Positions 55,494 through 64,000 of a stretch of DNA of 64,000 bases are shown one piece after another. The stretch spans positions 175,001 through 239,000 of the forward strand of contig JACKJC010000001.1 in assembly GCA_020638195.1 (NCBI GenBank), written 5' to 3'. A program made the position numbers and the translations under genes. The DNA comes from Methylobacteriaceae bacterium (lineage in GTDB: Bacteria > Pseudomonadota > Alphaproteobacteria > Rhizobiales > Beijerinckiaceae). How positions within the stretch are numbered: position 1 is the stretch's first letter; the number at the start of each line of letters is the position of its first letter. Under the pieces are notes generated by a model. The model worked only from the letters and a program-made list of their open reading frames with translations, did no database searches and was not told the origin of the DNA.

Positions 55494-56161
55494 AAAGTCC
55501 GCTCGCCGCCCTCTTCGTCCGCGAATTCGCGATCGCCCGCCGCATCGGCGGCGGCGGCTCGATGGGCGTCGTCTTCCTGCTGGTGCTGGTGACGATCGTG
55601 CCCTTCGCCATCGGCCCGGACCTCAACCTGCTGCGACGCATCGGCCCGGCCATCCTCTGGATCGCCGCCCTGCTCGCCATGTTGCTCGGCCTCGACCGCC
55701 TGTTCCAGGCCGATTTCGAGGACGGCTCGCTCGATCAGCTCCAGCTCGGCGCGACGCCGCTCGAATTCGTCGTCTTCGTCAAATGCCTGGCGCATTGGGC
55801 GACCACAGCCCTGCCGCTGGTGGTCGCAGCCCCCCTGTTCGGCGTGCTGATGGCGCAGGAGGCGGCCTCCATGCTCGGTATCGGCGTCTCCCTGCTGGTC
55901 GGCACGCCCGCGCTCACCTTCATCGGCGCGGTCGGCGCCGCCGCCACGGTCTCGCTGAGGCGCGGCGGTCTCCTGATGGCGCTGCTCGTGCTGCCGCTCT
56001 GCGTGCCGGCCCTGATTTTCGGCGTGTCTGCGGCCACGGCCGCCTCCGGCGGAACCATCCCTTTCGCCACCCCGCTGGCGATCCTCGCCGCGCTGACGCT
56101 GGCCTCCGGCGCGCTCTGCCCCTTCGCGGCGGCGGCCCTGCTGCGACGACTGGGCGAGTGA
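55490..56161 (+). CDS. ccmB: Haem exporter membrane subunit CcmB
   Basis: A 223-residue membrane protein with six helices, including GPAILWIAALLAMLLGLDRLF and DGSLDQLQLGATPLEFVVFVK, the CcmB signature. Partner of CcmA. The GTG start at 55490 overlaps the ccmA stop. A palindromic repeat separates it from ccmC. Confidence 0.94.
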   Translation: MKSPLAALFVREFAIARRIGGGGSMGVVFLLVLVTIVPFAIGPDLNLLRRIGPAILWIAALLAMLLGLDRLFQADFEDGSLDQLQLGATPLEFVVFVKCLAHWATTALPLVVAAPLFGVLMAQEAASMLGIGVSLLVGTPALTFIGAVGAAATVSLRRGGLLMALLVLPLCVPALIFGVSAATAASGGTIPFATPLAILAALTLASGALCPFAAAALLRRLGE

Positions 56162-56223
56162 CGCTTATCCCAGGTCAAATTGCCATCGCATTTCTGGGGG
56201 CATAAAGAGGGCGACGCCCGGAC

Positions 56224-56272
56224 CGCGAGCCTTCAGACTCGCAATTCCGGAAAGCGAGCCTGAAGGCTCGCG
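56224..56272. repeat. GCGAGCC-type palindrome pair between ccmB and ccmC
   Basis: GCGAGCCTTCAGACTCGC followed by GCGAGCCTGAAGGCTCGC, a tandem of two hairpins of the same family as at 50031 and 60799. It lies inside what is otherwise a co-oriented ccm operon and may lower expression downstream of ccmB. Confidence 0.75.
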
Positions 56273-56290
56273 GCCCAGACACGGAAAACG

Positions 56291-57049
56291 ATGCTTCGTT
56301 TCGCCAACCCGTCCTTCGTACTGCGCTTCGCGGCCCGCGCCATCCCGATCTTCGGCGCGCTGGCGGCGCTGCTGCTGGCCGTAGGCCTCTATCTCGTCTT
56401 CTTCGTCGCGCCCGCCGACTACCAGCAGGGCGAAACCGTGCGCATCATGTATATCCACGTGCCGGCCGCCTGGCTCGGCATGTTCGCCTACATGGTCATG
56501 GCCTCCGCCGCTCTCGGCACGCTCGTCTGGCGCCACCCGGTGGCGGACGCCGCGCAAAAATCCGCCGCCCCGCTCGGCGCCATGTTCACCTTCGTCTGCC
56601 TGGTCACCGGCTCGCTCTGGGGCAAGCCGATGTGGGGCACCTATTGGGTGTGGGACGCTCGCCTGACCTCGATGCTCGTATTGCTGCTGATCTATCTCGC
56701 GCTGATCGCGCTGTGGAACACGATCGAAGAGCCGCAGCGCGCCGCCAAGGCCGCCGCCGTCATGACGCTGGTGGGTCTGGTCAACATTCCCATCATCAAA
56801 TTCTCGGTCGACTGGTGGAACACGCTCCATCAACCCGCCTCCGTCTTCAAGACCAGCGGACCCGCGATCTACGGCTCCATGCTCTGGCCGCTGCTGATCA
56901 TGGCGGTCGGCGCGACCTTCCTGTTCCTGGCGCTGCATCTCATGTCGATCCGCAACGAGATTTTGCGCCGCCGTCTCGATCGGCTCACCCGGCTTGCCGC
57001 GAGCGCGAACGACATGCCGCGCACCGCGCGCTTCGAGGCGGCCCAATGA
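56291..57049 (+). CDS. ccmC: Haem delivery membrane protein CcmC
   Basis: A 252-residue six-helix membrane protein. The Trp-rich haem loop WGTYWVWDARLTS and conserved histidines (YIHVPAAWLGM and VDWWNTLHQPAS) are present. CcmC loads haem on CcmE in the periplasm. Its stop overlaps the ccmD start (ATGA). Confidence 0.95.
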   Translation: MLRFANPSFVLRFAARAIPIFGALAALLLAVGLYLVFFVAPADYQQGETVRIMYIHVPAAWLGMFAYMVMASAALGTLVWRHPVADAAQKSAAPLGAMFTFVCLVTGSLWGKPMWGTYWVWDARLTSMLVLLLIYLALIALWNTIEEPQRAAKAAAVMTLVGLVNIPIIKFSVDWWNTLHQPASVFKTSGPAIYGSMLWPLLIMAVGATFLFLALHLMSIRNEILRRRLDRLTRLAASANDMPRTARFEAAQ

Positions 57050-57213
57050 GCCACGACCATGCCTTCTTCATCGCCCTGTCCTACGGCGTCACGGCCATCG
57101 CCGTGATCGGGACGATCGCGGCGATCATGCTCGACCATCGTCGACTGAAGAAGGCGCTCGCCGCCATGGGCGTGACGGTCGCCGCGCGCGACGACGGGCA
57201 GCATCTGGATTGA
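57046..57213 (+). CDS. ccmD: Haem exporter small subunit CcmD
   Basis: A 55-residue single-helix protein with HAFFIALSYGVTAIAVIGTI and a basic cytoplasmic stretch (LDHRRLKKAL), the family pattern. It releases holo-CcmE from CcmABC. The start overlaps the ccmC stop. CcmG (DsbE) does not follow. Confidence 0.92.
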   Translation: MSHDHAFFIALSYGVTAIAVIGTIAAIMLDHRRLKKALAAMGVTVAARDDGQHLD

Positions 57214-57275
57214 CGGGATTGCGATAGCGGGACGCCTGTCCGACACTGCGCGGCGCCATGCAGCGAGGCCGCGCG

Positions 57276-58334
57276 ATGAAAATCTCCGATAGACAGGACA
57301 TCGTCGACGCCTTCGAGCGGCAGGCGAGGGCCTGCGTCGATCTCGGTGGTCCATTCACGGGCAATCTCTGTCGCATCCTGGGCGCCAATCTCGACGACCG
57401 TTCCGCCTTCGGGCGCCGTGTCGCGACTTGGCCGGCCGACTCGCTCTGGCCGGATCTCGTGCCGCTACGCTGCTGCGCGGCCCTCAATACATTGGTGCGA
57501 CGTGGGCGCGCGCCCGCGCTCGCCGCCTTTTATCCGCCGAACGATCCCGGCGACGACGAACCCTTCTGGCGCGCGATCGAGGCGACCATCGCCGCACAGG
57601 ACGCCGACATGACCGCCTTCCTCGGTTCACCCCCGCAAACCAACGAGGTCGTACGTTCCGCAGTCCTGCTTGGCGGCTTTCTGACCATCGCGGAAGCCGT
57701 CGGCCGGCCGCTCGCCCTCTACGAACTCGGCGCGAGCGCCGGCCTCAATCTTCTGTTCGATCGCTACGCCTACGATCTCGACGACAACAGGAAATGGGGC
57801 GATGCGAAATCGCCCGTGCGCATCGGCAGCGTCTGGAAGGGCCGCGCGCCGGCGCTGACTACGCCCCTGGAGATCGCATCGCGCGCCGCCGTCGATCTGC
57901 GCCCGGTCGACGCGCGCGTGAGCGACGACCGCGAACGCATGCTCGCCTATATCTGGCCGGAGCAGACCGAGCGCCTGCGCCGCATCGAGCCTGCGCTTGA
58001 CATGGTCGCGAAAAGCGATCTGAAGGTCGAACAGGGCGATGCGCTGGCGTGGCTGAAGAACGTCATGGCCGGCCCGCCGTCGGACGGCCTGTGCCGCGTC
58101 GTCTTCCACAGCGTCTTTGTCCAGTATCTTCCTGCGGATCTGCGCCGCGCGTTGCGTGAAAAAATCGTCGAGATCGGCGAGCGCGCGACGACCGCCGCGC
58201 CCTTCGCCTGGCTGTCGATGGAGGCCGGCGAAGATCGCATGTCCTGCGACTTGCGGCTGACGATCTGGCCCGGCGCCGAGCGGCGCAGACTGGCGCAGGT
58301 CGACTGGCACGGCCGCTGGGCGAAGTGGGAATGA
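57276..58334 (+). CDS. DUF2332 family protein
   Basis: A 352-residue soluble protein. It shows the DUF2332 pattern: an early FERQARACVDLGGPFTGNL, the central ELGASAGLNLLFDRY with an AdoMet-like glycine loop, and FHSVFVQYLPADLRRAL late. The fold hints at a methyltransferase-like Rossmann domain, but no activity is known. ATG 57276 has GAGG seven bases before it; an upstream ATG at 57258 adds six residues. Confidence 0.85.
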   Translation: MKISDRQDIVDAFERQARACVDLGGPFTGNLCRILGANLDDRSAFGRRVATWPADSLWPDLVPLRCCAALNTLVRRGRAPALAAFYPPNDPGDDEPFWRAIEATIAAQDADMTAFLGSPPQTNEVVRSAVLLGGFLTIAEAVGRPLALYELGASAGLNLLFDRYAYDLDDNRKWGDAKSPVRIGSVWKGRAPALTTPLEIASRAAVDLRPVDARVSDDRERMLAYIWPEQTERLRRIEPALDMVAKSDLKVEQGDALAWLKNVMAGPPSDGLCRVVFHSVFVQYLPADLRRALREKIVEIGERATTAAPFAWLSMEAGEDRMSCDLRLTIWPGAERRRLAQVDWHGRWAKWE

Positions 58335-58338
58335 GGGA

Positions 58339-58566
58339 TCAGCAGAGGATCGGCAGGATACCAGTCACGACCGCGATGATGAGGCCAGCGACCAGTCCGA
58401 TCGGCAGGCCCAGAAGTATGGCAAGGACAATGCGGCCCTGACGCGACCCTTCGGGCGAAGCGGCCTTCGCCGGCGCCGCCTCTTGCGGCGCAGGCGCGCC
58501 TGACGCACGACCTTCGTCTCTCGGCTCCTCGGCCTCTGCCACAGGCCGTTCGAACGACATGTCCAT
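58339..58566 (-). CDS. Small single-span membrane protein
   Basis: A 75-residue protein with an acidic, Ala/Pro-rich N-terminus and a C-terminal membrane helix (VLAILLGLPIGLVAGLIIAVV) ending in Cys. No family is recognised. GGGAGGG precedes the ATG. It converges with the DUF2332 gene, four bases away. Confidence 0.65.
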   Translation of the reverse strand: MDMSFERPVAEAEEPRDEGRASGAPAPQEAAPAKAASPEGSRQGRIVLAILLGLPIGLVAGLIIAVVTGILPILC

Positions 58567-58597
58567 GTGGAGCCCTCCCGCTCGCGAGAATTTGCGT

Positions 58598-59170
58598 TCA
58601 ATTCGGCTTTCGTGCGGCGATCCGCTGCTCGATCTCGGCTTTTTCGGTTTCCGCCGACAGGCCAGCGGCGCGCACCGCCGCAAGAATGACGGCGGCGTCG
58701 AGCCCGTCGGCGCGGGAAGCCTCGCTCAGCGCCCAGACGCGCGCCGCGCGCGACCCGCTGCGGCAATAGAGCAGGACCGGCTTTCGGCTATTCGCCAGCG
58801 CCGCCTCGAATTGCGTGACGACCTCGCCCGGAACGCGCCCGTGCGGCGTCGGCACATAGGAAAATTCGAGACCGCTCTTGCGGGCTTCGGCCGCCATTCG
58901 CGCCGAGGGCGTCTGGTCCGCCGCCTCGCCGTCGGGGCGCAGGTCGATCACGGACTTGATTTCAGCGCGATCGCGAAAGCGCGCGAGATCGTCCGGTTTG
59001 ATCTGGGCGGTCACATAGACCCCCGGCGCCAGCTCCTTGTAGCTCGACTCGAAGGCGCGGTCGGCCTGCTCCGCCTGCATCGTGTCGAACCGAACCTTGC
59101 CGGCGTAAGCCAAGGGAACGGCGGCCCCGACGGCCAATGCGATCGCGAAGGCCTTGAGCGGAGAAATCAT
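58598..59170 (-). CDS. Exported Cys-phosphatase-like / TIGR01244 family protein
   Basis: A 190-residue protein with a signal peptide or anchor (AFAIALAVGAAVPLAYAG). The domain resembles dual-specificity phosphatases and the BLH/TIGR01244 group: VTAQIKPDDLARF, VIDLRPDGEAADQTP and the P-loop LLYCRSGSRAARVW (C-x5-R). It may be a sulfur transferase or phosphatase in the envelope. ATG 59170 follows GAGG. Confidence 0.82.
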   Translation of the reverse strand: MISPLKAFAIALAVGAAVPLAYAGKVRFDTMQAEQADRAFESSYKELAPGVYVTAQIKPDDLARFRDRAEIKSVIDLRPDGEAADQTPSARMAAEARKSGLEFSYVPTPHGRVPGEVVTQFEAALANSRKPVLLYCRSGSRAARVWALSEASRADGLDAAVILAAVRAAGLSAETEKAEIEQRIAARKPN

Positions 59171-59253
59171 CGGATCCTCACGAATGGAATACTCGGCAGC
59201 TGAACCGATTGCCGCCCCGGCGTCTGTAACCTCGCGCACGTCGGGAGGCGCTC

Positions 59254-59856
59254 TTACAAATGCTCCGGCGCCTTCTCCGCGTCCTCTCCCTTCAGTTCGT
59301 GTTTCATCATCAGCGGCGTCTGCGAAATCGCGAACAGAATGGTCAGCGGCACGAATCCGAACACCTTGAACTTCACCCAGAAATCTTCCGTCTGCGTGCG
59401 CCACACGATTTCGTTCACGGCGGCCATGGCGATGAAGAACAGGCCCCAGCGCAGCGTCAGCTTGCGCCAGCCTTCTTCGGTGAGATTCATGACGCTGTCG
59501 AAGGCGACCGAAAGCAGCGCCTTGCCGAACAGGAGGCCGCCGAGAAGCGCTGCGGCGAACAGCAGATAGACGACTGTCGCCTTCATCTTCACGAATGTGG
59601 CGTCATGCAGCAGCAGCGTCGCGCCGCCGAAGATCACGACCATCGCCGCCGTCACCATCGGCATGACCGGCAGATGTTTCGTGAGGACATAGGTGACGGC
59701 GAGCGCGATCACGGTCGCGACCATCAGCGTCGCGGTGCCCTGAAAAATGCCGAACTTGCTGTAGACGAGGAAGAACAGGACCAGCGGCCCCATCTCCAGA
59801 ACGAATTTCAGTCCGGGCTTGAGTTTCTTGCGCGGGGCGTTCTGCGTGTCGGTCAC
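59254..59856 (-). CDS. yciB: Inner-membrane-spanning protein YciB (septation protein A)
   Basis: A 200-residue protein with five membrane helices. EMGPLVLFFLVYSKFGIFQGT and MKATVVYLLFAAALLGGLLFG are family motifs, and WVKFKVFGFVPLTILFA is near the end. It is needed for normal envelope and division behaviour in some bacteria. Its ATG overlaps the ftsY stop (ATGA-type), the standard alphaproteobacterial pair. Confidence 0.94.
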   Translation of the reverse strand: MTDTQNAPRKKLKPGLKFVLEMGPLVLFFLVYSKFGIFQGTATLMVATVIALAVTYVLTKHLPVMPMVTAAMVVIFGGATLLLHDATFVKMKATVVYLLFAAALLGGLLFGKALLSVAFDSVMNLTEEGWRKLTLRWGLFFIAMAAVNEIVWRTQTEDFWVKFKVFGFVPLTILFAISQTPLMMKHELKGEDAEKAPEHL

Positions 59857-60968
59857 GCTGTTTCCTCTTCAAGGCCTGCGATGGCGCGCGCGAAATCGCG
59901 CGCGGCGAAAGGTTCGAGATCGTCGGCGCTTTCGCCGACGCCGATGAAATGCACGGGCAGGCCGAATTTGTCGGCGATCGCCACGAGAATGCCGCCGCGC
60001 GCCGTTCCGTCGAGCTTGGTCATGACGAGGCCGGTGACGCCCGCGACACGCCCGAAAATCTCCACTTGCGAAAGCGCGTTCTGCCCGACCGTGGCGTCGA
60101 GCACGAGAATGACGGCGTGCGGCGCGGTCTCGTCGACCTTCTTCATCACACGCACGATCTTTTCCAGTTCCGCCATCAGCTCGGCGCGGTTCTGCAGGCG
60201 CCCCGCCGTATCCATCAACACGACGTCGGCCTGCTTTTCGCGCGCTTGCGTCAACGCGTCGAAGGCGAGGCCCGCCGCATCGGCGCCGGGCGCGCATGAA
60301 ATGACCGGTGCGCCGAGCCGGTCGCCCCACACCCTCAGCTGCTCGATCGCCGCCGCGCGAAACGTGTCGCCTGCCGCGAGTACGACGGACTTGCCTTCGC
60401 CGCGCAGGCGCTGCGTCAGCTTGGCGATCGTCGTCGTCTTGCCGGAGCCGTTGACGCCGACCACCAGCACGACGAACGGTTTTTGTGCGGCGTCGATGAC
60501 AAGCGGCTTCGCCACCGGCGCGAGCGACTTCTCGACTTCCACGGCCAGAATGCCGCGCACCTCGTCGGCGGACACTTCCTTGTCGTAGCGTCCCTTGCCC
60601 ACCGCCTCGACGATGCGCGTCGCCGCGCCGACGCCGAGATCGGCCCGCACCAGAATGTCCTCGAGATCCTCGAGCGCGGCGCCATCGAGCTTGCGCTTGG
60701 TGAAGACGTCGGAAATGCCCTGTCCGATGGAGGAGGAGGAGCGCGCCAGACCCGATTTGAGCCGCTTCCACCACGAAAGCTTCGGCGCTTCGCTGGCCCG
60801 CGAGCCTTCAGGCTCACGTTCGACGACGGGCGCGCGGCTTTCGACCTGCTGGGCTTCCAGAGAGCCTGAAGGCTCGCGTTCCAGCGGCGCGGGCGCCGTC
60901 TCCGCCTTCCGCCCGAACATCCGCCCGAACAGGCCCGGTTTCTTCGTCTCGCCGTTTCCCTCGGCCAT
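59853..60968 (-). CDS. ftsY: Signal recognition particle receptor FtsY
   Basis: A 371-residue SRP-receptor GTPase. The NG domain starts near residue 66 and has GVNGSGKTTTIAKL, DTAGRLQNRAELMAEL and TKLDGTARGG. The linker before it (residues ~31-57) is encoded by a GCGAGCC-type palindromic repeat and reads EREPSGSLEA and EREPEGSRAS, so a mobile repeat has been read into the protein. It docks ribosome-SRP complexes at the membrane. Confidence 0.96.
   Translation of the reverse strand: MAEGNGETKKPGLFGRMFGRKAETAPAPLEREPSGSLEAQQVESRAPVVEREPEGSRASEAPKLSWWKRLKSGLARSSSSIGQGISDVFTKRKLDGAALEDLEDILVRADLGVGAATRIVEAVGKGRYDKEVSADEVRGILAVEVEKSLAPVAKPLVIDAAQKPFVVLVVGVNGSGKTTTIAKLTQRLRGEGKSVVLAAGDTFRAAAIEQLRVWGDRLGAPVISCAPGADAAGLAFDALTQAREKQADVVLMDTAGRLQNRAELMAELEKIVRVMKKVDETAPHAVILVLDATVGQNALSQVEIFGRVAGVTGLVMTKLDGTARGGILVAIADKFGLPVHFIGVGESADDLEPFAARDFARAIAGLEEETA
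60799..60878. repeat. GCGAGCC-type palindrome pair inside the ftsY coding region
   Basis: GCGAGCCTTCAGGCTCACG and GAGAGCCTGAAGGCTCGCG, about 40 bases apart and in inverted register, match the repeats at 50031-50086 and 56224-56272. Length and frame keep ftsY open. The encoded residues lie in the flexible linker before the NG domain. Confidence 0.75.
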
Positions 60969-61033
60969 GAATTCGCATTCCCCTTCGGCGCACGCTTGAC
61001 GCCGCGCCGCGCGCCTCAGATAGCCTCTAACGC

Positions 61034-61774
61034 ATGAACCCGGAAGAGATCATTTCCCGCCTGATCCATCGCGACGGCATGATGCTGATCGTCGACAAGC
61101 CCGCCGGCATACCGGTCCATAGGGGCCCCAAAGGCGGCGAAAATCTGGAAGAGAGTTTCGAGCACCTTCGTTTCGGACTGCCCCGACGGCCCGCGCTCGC
61201 CCACCGACTCGACCGCGACACCTCTGGCTGCCTCGTGCTCGGCCGCCACCGCAAGGCGCTCGAGCGCCTCATGAAACTGTTCAAGGCGGGCGCCATCGAC
61301 AAGACCTATTGGGCTGTCGTCGAGGGCGGGCCGGAGGCAAATGAGGGCCTGATCGACATGCCCCTCGGCCGCCTGGACCCCTCGCGCGGCTGGTGGATGA
61401 AGCACGATCCGGCCGGGCTTCCATCGCAGACCAGATGGCGCGTGCGTGGTCGCGGCGCGGACGAGACTGGCAAGCCGCTGACATGGCTGGCGCTGGAGCC
61501 GCTCACCGGCCGCACGCACCAGCTGCGCGTGCATTGCGCGACCACGGGCTTTCCGATCCTCGGCGATCCCATCTACGGGACCGGCGGCGCCCGGCCGCTG
61601 CACCTGCATGCGCGCGAGATCGTGGTGCCCATGGCCAAGAACGGCCCGCCCACCAGCGCGACAGCGCCAGTGCCGGAGCATATGCGAGCGATGCTGGAGA
61701 GATGCGGCTGGGAACCCCAATATCATCCCCGCCAAAGCGAAGCGGAGAGCCGGGATCCAGAAGCACTAAACTAA
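61034..61774 (+). CDS. RluA-family RNA pseudouridine synthase
   Basis: A 246-residue enzyme that isomerises uridines in rRNA or tRNA. MMLIVDKPAGIPVHRGPKGG and AHRLDRDTSGCLVL with the catalytic Asp, and LEPLTGRTHQLRVHCATTGFPI are RluA signatures. There is no S4 domain, so it is the short class. The C-terminal ~10 residues are encoded by a palindromic repeat arm (61750-61760). Exact target unknown. Confidence 0.93.
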   Translation: MNPEEIISRLIHRDGMMLIVDKPAGIPVHRGPKGGENLEESFEHLRFGLPRRPALAHRLDRDTSGCLVLGRHRKALERLMKLFKAGAIDKTYWAVVEGGPEANEGLIDMPLGRLDPSRGWWMKHDPAGLPSQTRWRVRGRGADETGKPLTWLALEPLTGRTHQLRVHCATTGFPILGDPIYGTGGARPLHLHAREIVVPMAKNGPPTSATAPVPEHMRAMLERCGWEPQYHPRQSEAESRDPEALN

Positions 61775-61816
61775 TATGAGCGCTGGATCCCGGATCGGCC
61801 TCCGGCCGTCCGGGAT
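61750..61816. repeat. CCGGGATCCAG palindrome overlapping the end of the pseudouridine synthase gene
   Basis: CCGGGATCCAG (61750-61760) and CTGGATCCCGG (61783-61793) are perfect 11-base inverted arms. A second imperfect hairpin follows (CCCGGATCGGCC…GGCCGTCCGGG to ~61816). The left arm forms part of the gene's last codons. The element lies between convergent genes and can terminate both. Confidence 0.75.
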
Positions 61817-61835
61817 GACAGTCTCGGAAGAGGCC

Positions 61836-64000
61836 CTACTTCTTCTTTTCCAGTTCCGCCTTCAGCGCCAGCAGCTTGGCGAAAGGCGAATTGGGGTCGG
61901 GCTGCTTGTCCCGCTCGCGCTTCTCGGCCGAGAAAGAACGGTCGTTCCGATTGTCCCGAGGCCTGTCGCCGCGCGGTTTGTCGAAACGCGGCCGGCCCTC
62001 GAAGCGCGGCTTGCCCTCGAACTTGCGCCCGCCTTCGCGCTGTTCGCCGTCGTGACCTTCGGCCGGCTTCGGCCGCTCGGGGCGCTGCGGGATGATCCAT
62101 TCGCGCGGCGCGCGCTTTTCCGGCCGGCGGCCCTGCGGCCGGCCGCCCTCGCGACGATGCTGATGCGGACGACCGGGCGTCCAGACCTCGATCATCGCCG
62201 GTTCAGCGGCCTCCGTCGCCTCGTTTGCTGGCGTATCTCCACCGGCCGGGGCCTCGGCGATCACGGTTTCGACCGCTTCCTCGACTGCGGATTGCAGCGC
62301 GGATTCCGCCAGAACCGCCTCGTCACTCGTCGGCTCGACAGGCGCGGGCGCCTCGGCGGGTTCTTCTTCGACTATGTCCGGCTGCGCTTCGGCAGCGGCG
62401 GCTTCGATGTCGACAGGCGCGGGCGGGGGCGGCGGCTCATCGCCGGACTGTTCGACAGTCAGAACCGCTTCCTCTGACGTCTGCCCCTCGGCCTCGAGCC
62501 GACCGTCTGCTTCGGCGGCCTCATCCGGGACCGCCGGGCTGTGGCCTGCATCTGTCTCAGCCGATTCGTCGGGCGCGTCGGAGGCCGGCGCTCCCGCCTC
62601 GCCCTCGGTCTTGACCTGCACGGGCTCGGTCGGCGCCTTCGGCACGAGCGGCACGGTAATTGCCGGCCCCTGCCGGGTCTCCATGTGGAAACCGAGCGAC
62701 TTCAGGATCGAGGCGAAAGCCTCGCCAGAGCAGCCCGCGAGCGAGGTCATGCCGACCGTGACGACAAAGCCGTTTCCATCCGCCGCGCCCGGGGGCGGAT
62801 CGCCCGCCGTGACGCCTGGCCGATAGGCGACCGCCGGTCGGATGAGATCCGCGAGCCGCTCCAGAATATCGACGCGCACCGCCCGCTCGCCCGACACGCG
62901 AAAGCCCGCGACCCGATACAGGTCTTTGGAAATCTCGGCATTGGCGGCAAAGGACGTGCGCCCGGAGGAGGCGAGATGCGCGACTTCCTCCAGCCCGGTC
63001 GCGCCGTCGAGACCGCCGTGCTTGAGCGACCACAATTGCGCGGCGAGCGCGCGCGGCGCTGGCTTCAGCAGCGCGGGAACGTAGAGGTGATAGGCGCCGA
63101 AACGGATGCCGACCTTGCGCAGGGCGCCGCGGCCTTCCTGCGACAGGCCCTTCACGTCGCCCGCGATTTTCGCGCGATCCACGACGCCGAGGTCTTCCGC
63201 GATCCGGAAAGCGATCCCGCGTGAAATACCCTCGAGGCCTTCGCCGGCTTCGAGCTGCGCGAGCGGCCCGAGCAATTTCGTCACATGCTGCGCCAGCCAG
63301 AGATCGACGCGGCGCTGCACCTTTTCCAGCGCCTCGCCGGCGAGACTGTCGTCGGCGGTCAGCACCGCGCGGGGTTCGAGAATCTTGTCGCCGGCCACAA
63401 TGCGCGCAATGGGTTCGCCAAGCCAGCGGATCGCCCCGTCGTTGGAGAGCGCGAAGGCCGTGTCCACCGCATCGCTCACGCGCGTCGCCCGGCTTTCGAT
63501 CTCGGCCGCCAGCGCCTTCTGCGCCGCCGCGTTCAGGGCCCTGGCCGCTTCGCCCTCCGCCTGGGGATCGGCCGTGAAACGGAATCCGCGCAATTGCCCG
63601 ACATGCTGGCCCTCGACCAGCACGTCGCCATCGGAAGTTATTTCGGCGTCCAGCATTCGGTTCTCTCTGAGGCGCCGCATGAGGAGAGAGGTGCGGCGGT
63701 CGACGAAGCGCTGCGCGAGCCTCTCGTGCAGCGCGTCCGACAGACTGTCCTCTACCCGACGCGCCTCGCCCTGCCAATGCTCGGGGTCGGCGAGCCAGTC
63801 GCCGCGATTGGCGATGAAGCTCCAGGCGCGCACCTGCGCGATCCGCTGCGACAGCGTATCGATATCGCCATAGGTGCGATCGACTTCCGCCAGACGCCGG
63901 GAAAACCAGTCGTCCGGAATGCGCCCGCGCCGCACGATGAAGAAAAAGACGGTGCGCGCGAGTTCCGCATGGGCGGCCGGCGAAACCTTGCGATAGTCGG
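61836..64000 (-). CDS. SUV3-like superfamily 2 helicase, C-terminal part
   Basis: At least 721 residues, cut by the right edge; the frame is open to the last bases. The segment FFFIVRRGRIPDDWFSRRLAEV and the following ALHERLAQRF with DRRTSLLMRRLRE are characteristic of the region after the motor domains of alphaproteobacterial SUV3/MgpS-type helicases. A Glu/Ala/Pro-rich acidic linker and a very basic Arg/Gly/Pro tail (GRPHQHRREGGRPQGRRPEK) follow; the tail probably binds RNA. The helicase motifs themselves lie outside the window. Confidence 0.78.
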   Translation of the reverse strand, partial: DYRKVSPAAHAELARTVFFFIVRRGRIPDDWFSRRLAEVDRTYGDIDTLSQRIAQVRAWSFIANRGDWLADPEHWQGEARRVEDSLSDALHERLAQRFVDRRTSLLMRRLRENRMLDAEITSDGDVLVEGQHVGQLRGFRFTADPQAEGEAARALNAAAQKALAAEIESRATRVSDAVDTAFALSNDGAIRWLGEPIARIVAGDKILEPRAVLTADDSLAGEALEKVQRRVDLWLAQHVTKLLGPLAQLEAGEGLEGISRGIAFRIAEDLGVVDRAKIAGDVKGLSQEGRGALRKVGIRFGAYHLYVPALLKPAPRALAAQLWSLKHGGLDGATGLEEVAHLASSGRTSFAANAEISKDLYRVAGFRVSGERAVRVDILERLADLIRPAVAYRPGVTAGDPPPGAADGNGFVVTVGMTSLAGCSGEAFASILKSLGFHMETRQGPAITVPLVPKAPTEPVQVKTEGEAGAPASDAPDESAETDAGHSPAVPDEAAEADGRLEAEGQTSEEAVLTVEQSGDEPPPPPAPVDIEAAAAEAQPDIVEEEPAEAPAPVEPTSDEAVLAESALQSAVEEAVETVIAEAPAGGDTPANEATEAAEPAMIEVWTPGRPHQHRREGGRPQGRRPEKRAPREWIIPQRPERPKPAEGHDGEQREGGRKFEGKPRFEGRPRFDKPRGDRPRDNRNDRSFSAEKRERDKQPDPNSPFAKLLALKAELEKKK

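Overview
The window is high-GC DNA from an alphaproteobacterium, most likely of the order Hyphomicrobiales. Pointers are two Omp25/RopB-type beta-barrel proteins with the AADLPS start to the mature chain, a Tad pilus locus, a mitofilin-hemY pair, an SUV3-like helicase, glutathione-dependent formaldehyde dehydrogenase and palindromic repeats typical of that order. A TTQ amine dehydrogenase, a corrinoid methyl-transfer operon and a CoA-ester lyase suggest one-carbon and methylated or aromatic substrate use. The genus cannot be fixed from this sequence.

1-4215: an M23 peptidase running in from the left, a TauE/SafE permease, gluQ, an AlkA-type glycosylase with an apparent ATA start, and an esterase. 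4241-15093: ten tightly packed minus-strand genes that look like one operon, read from right to left: a periplasmic ligand-binding protein, a CYP199A-like P450, a MarR regulator, a MetV-MetF fusion, a corrinoid protein, a URO-D-family methyltransferase, a MetH-activation-like protein, a RamA-type activator, a pterin-binding methyltransferase and an amidohydrolase. This is a complete two-methyltransferase corrinoid demethylation set, as in acetogens, joined to an oxidative O-demethylase type of P450. It is the most interesting part of the window.

15433-25909: Tad pilus secretion genes (tadD to cpaB, minus strand) facing tadE/tadG-like genes and a nuclease-fold protein; no Flp pilin or prepilin peptidase is present. 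26127-27103: tRNA-Thr(CGT), a glycosyltransferase remnant and a protein with an internal duplication. 27536-29164: a porin-like protein, a host-attachment-family protein and a small lipoprotein. 29180-35220: acyl-CoA dehydrogenase in frame with a DUF808 membrane protein, then an aralkylamine dehydrogenase cluster (aauBEDA plus a monohaem cytochrome c). 35307-39425: hemY, mitofilin and a CitE-type lyase.

39769-49641: a second porin-like protein, carbonic anhydrase, an FMN reductase, an M48 peptidase, asd preceded by a possible Thr/Lys-rich leader peptide and alternative hairpins, threonine ammonia-lyase and formaldehyde dehydrogenase. 49751-64000: leuB, a DsrE-like protein, aconitase, ccmABCD for cytochrome c maturation (relevant to the amine dehydrogenase electron chain), a DUF2332 protein, a Cys-phosphatase-like protein, yciB, ftsY (with a palindromic repeat inside its coding region), an RluA-family pseudouridine synthase and the C-terminal part of an SUV3-like helicase cut by the window edge.
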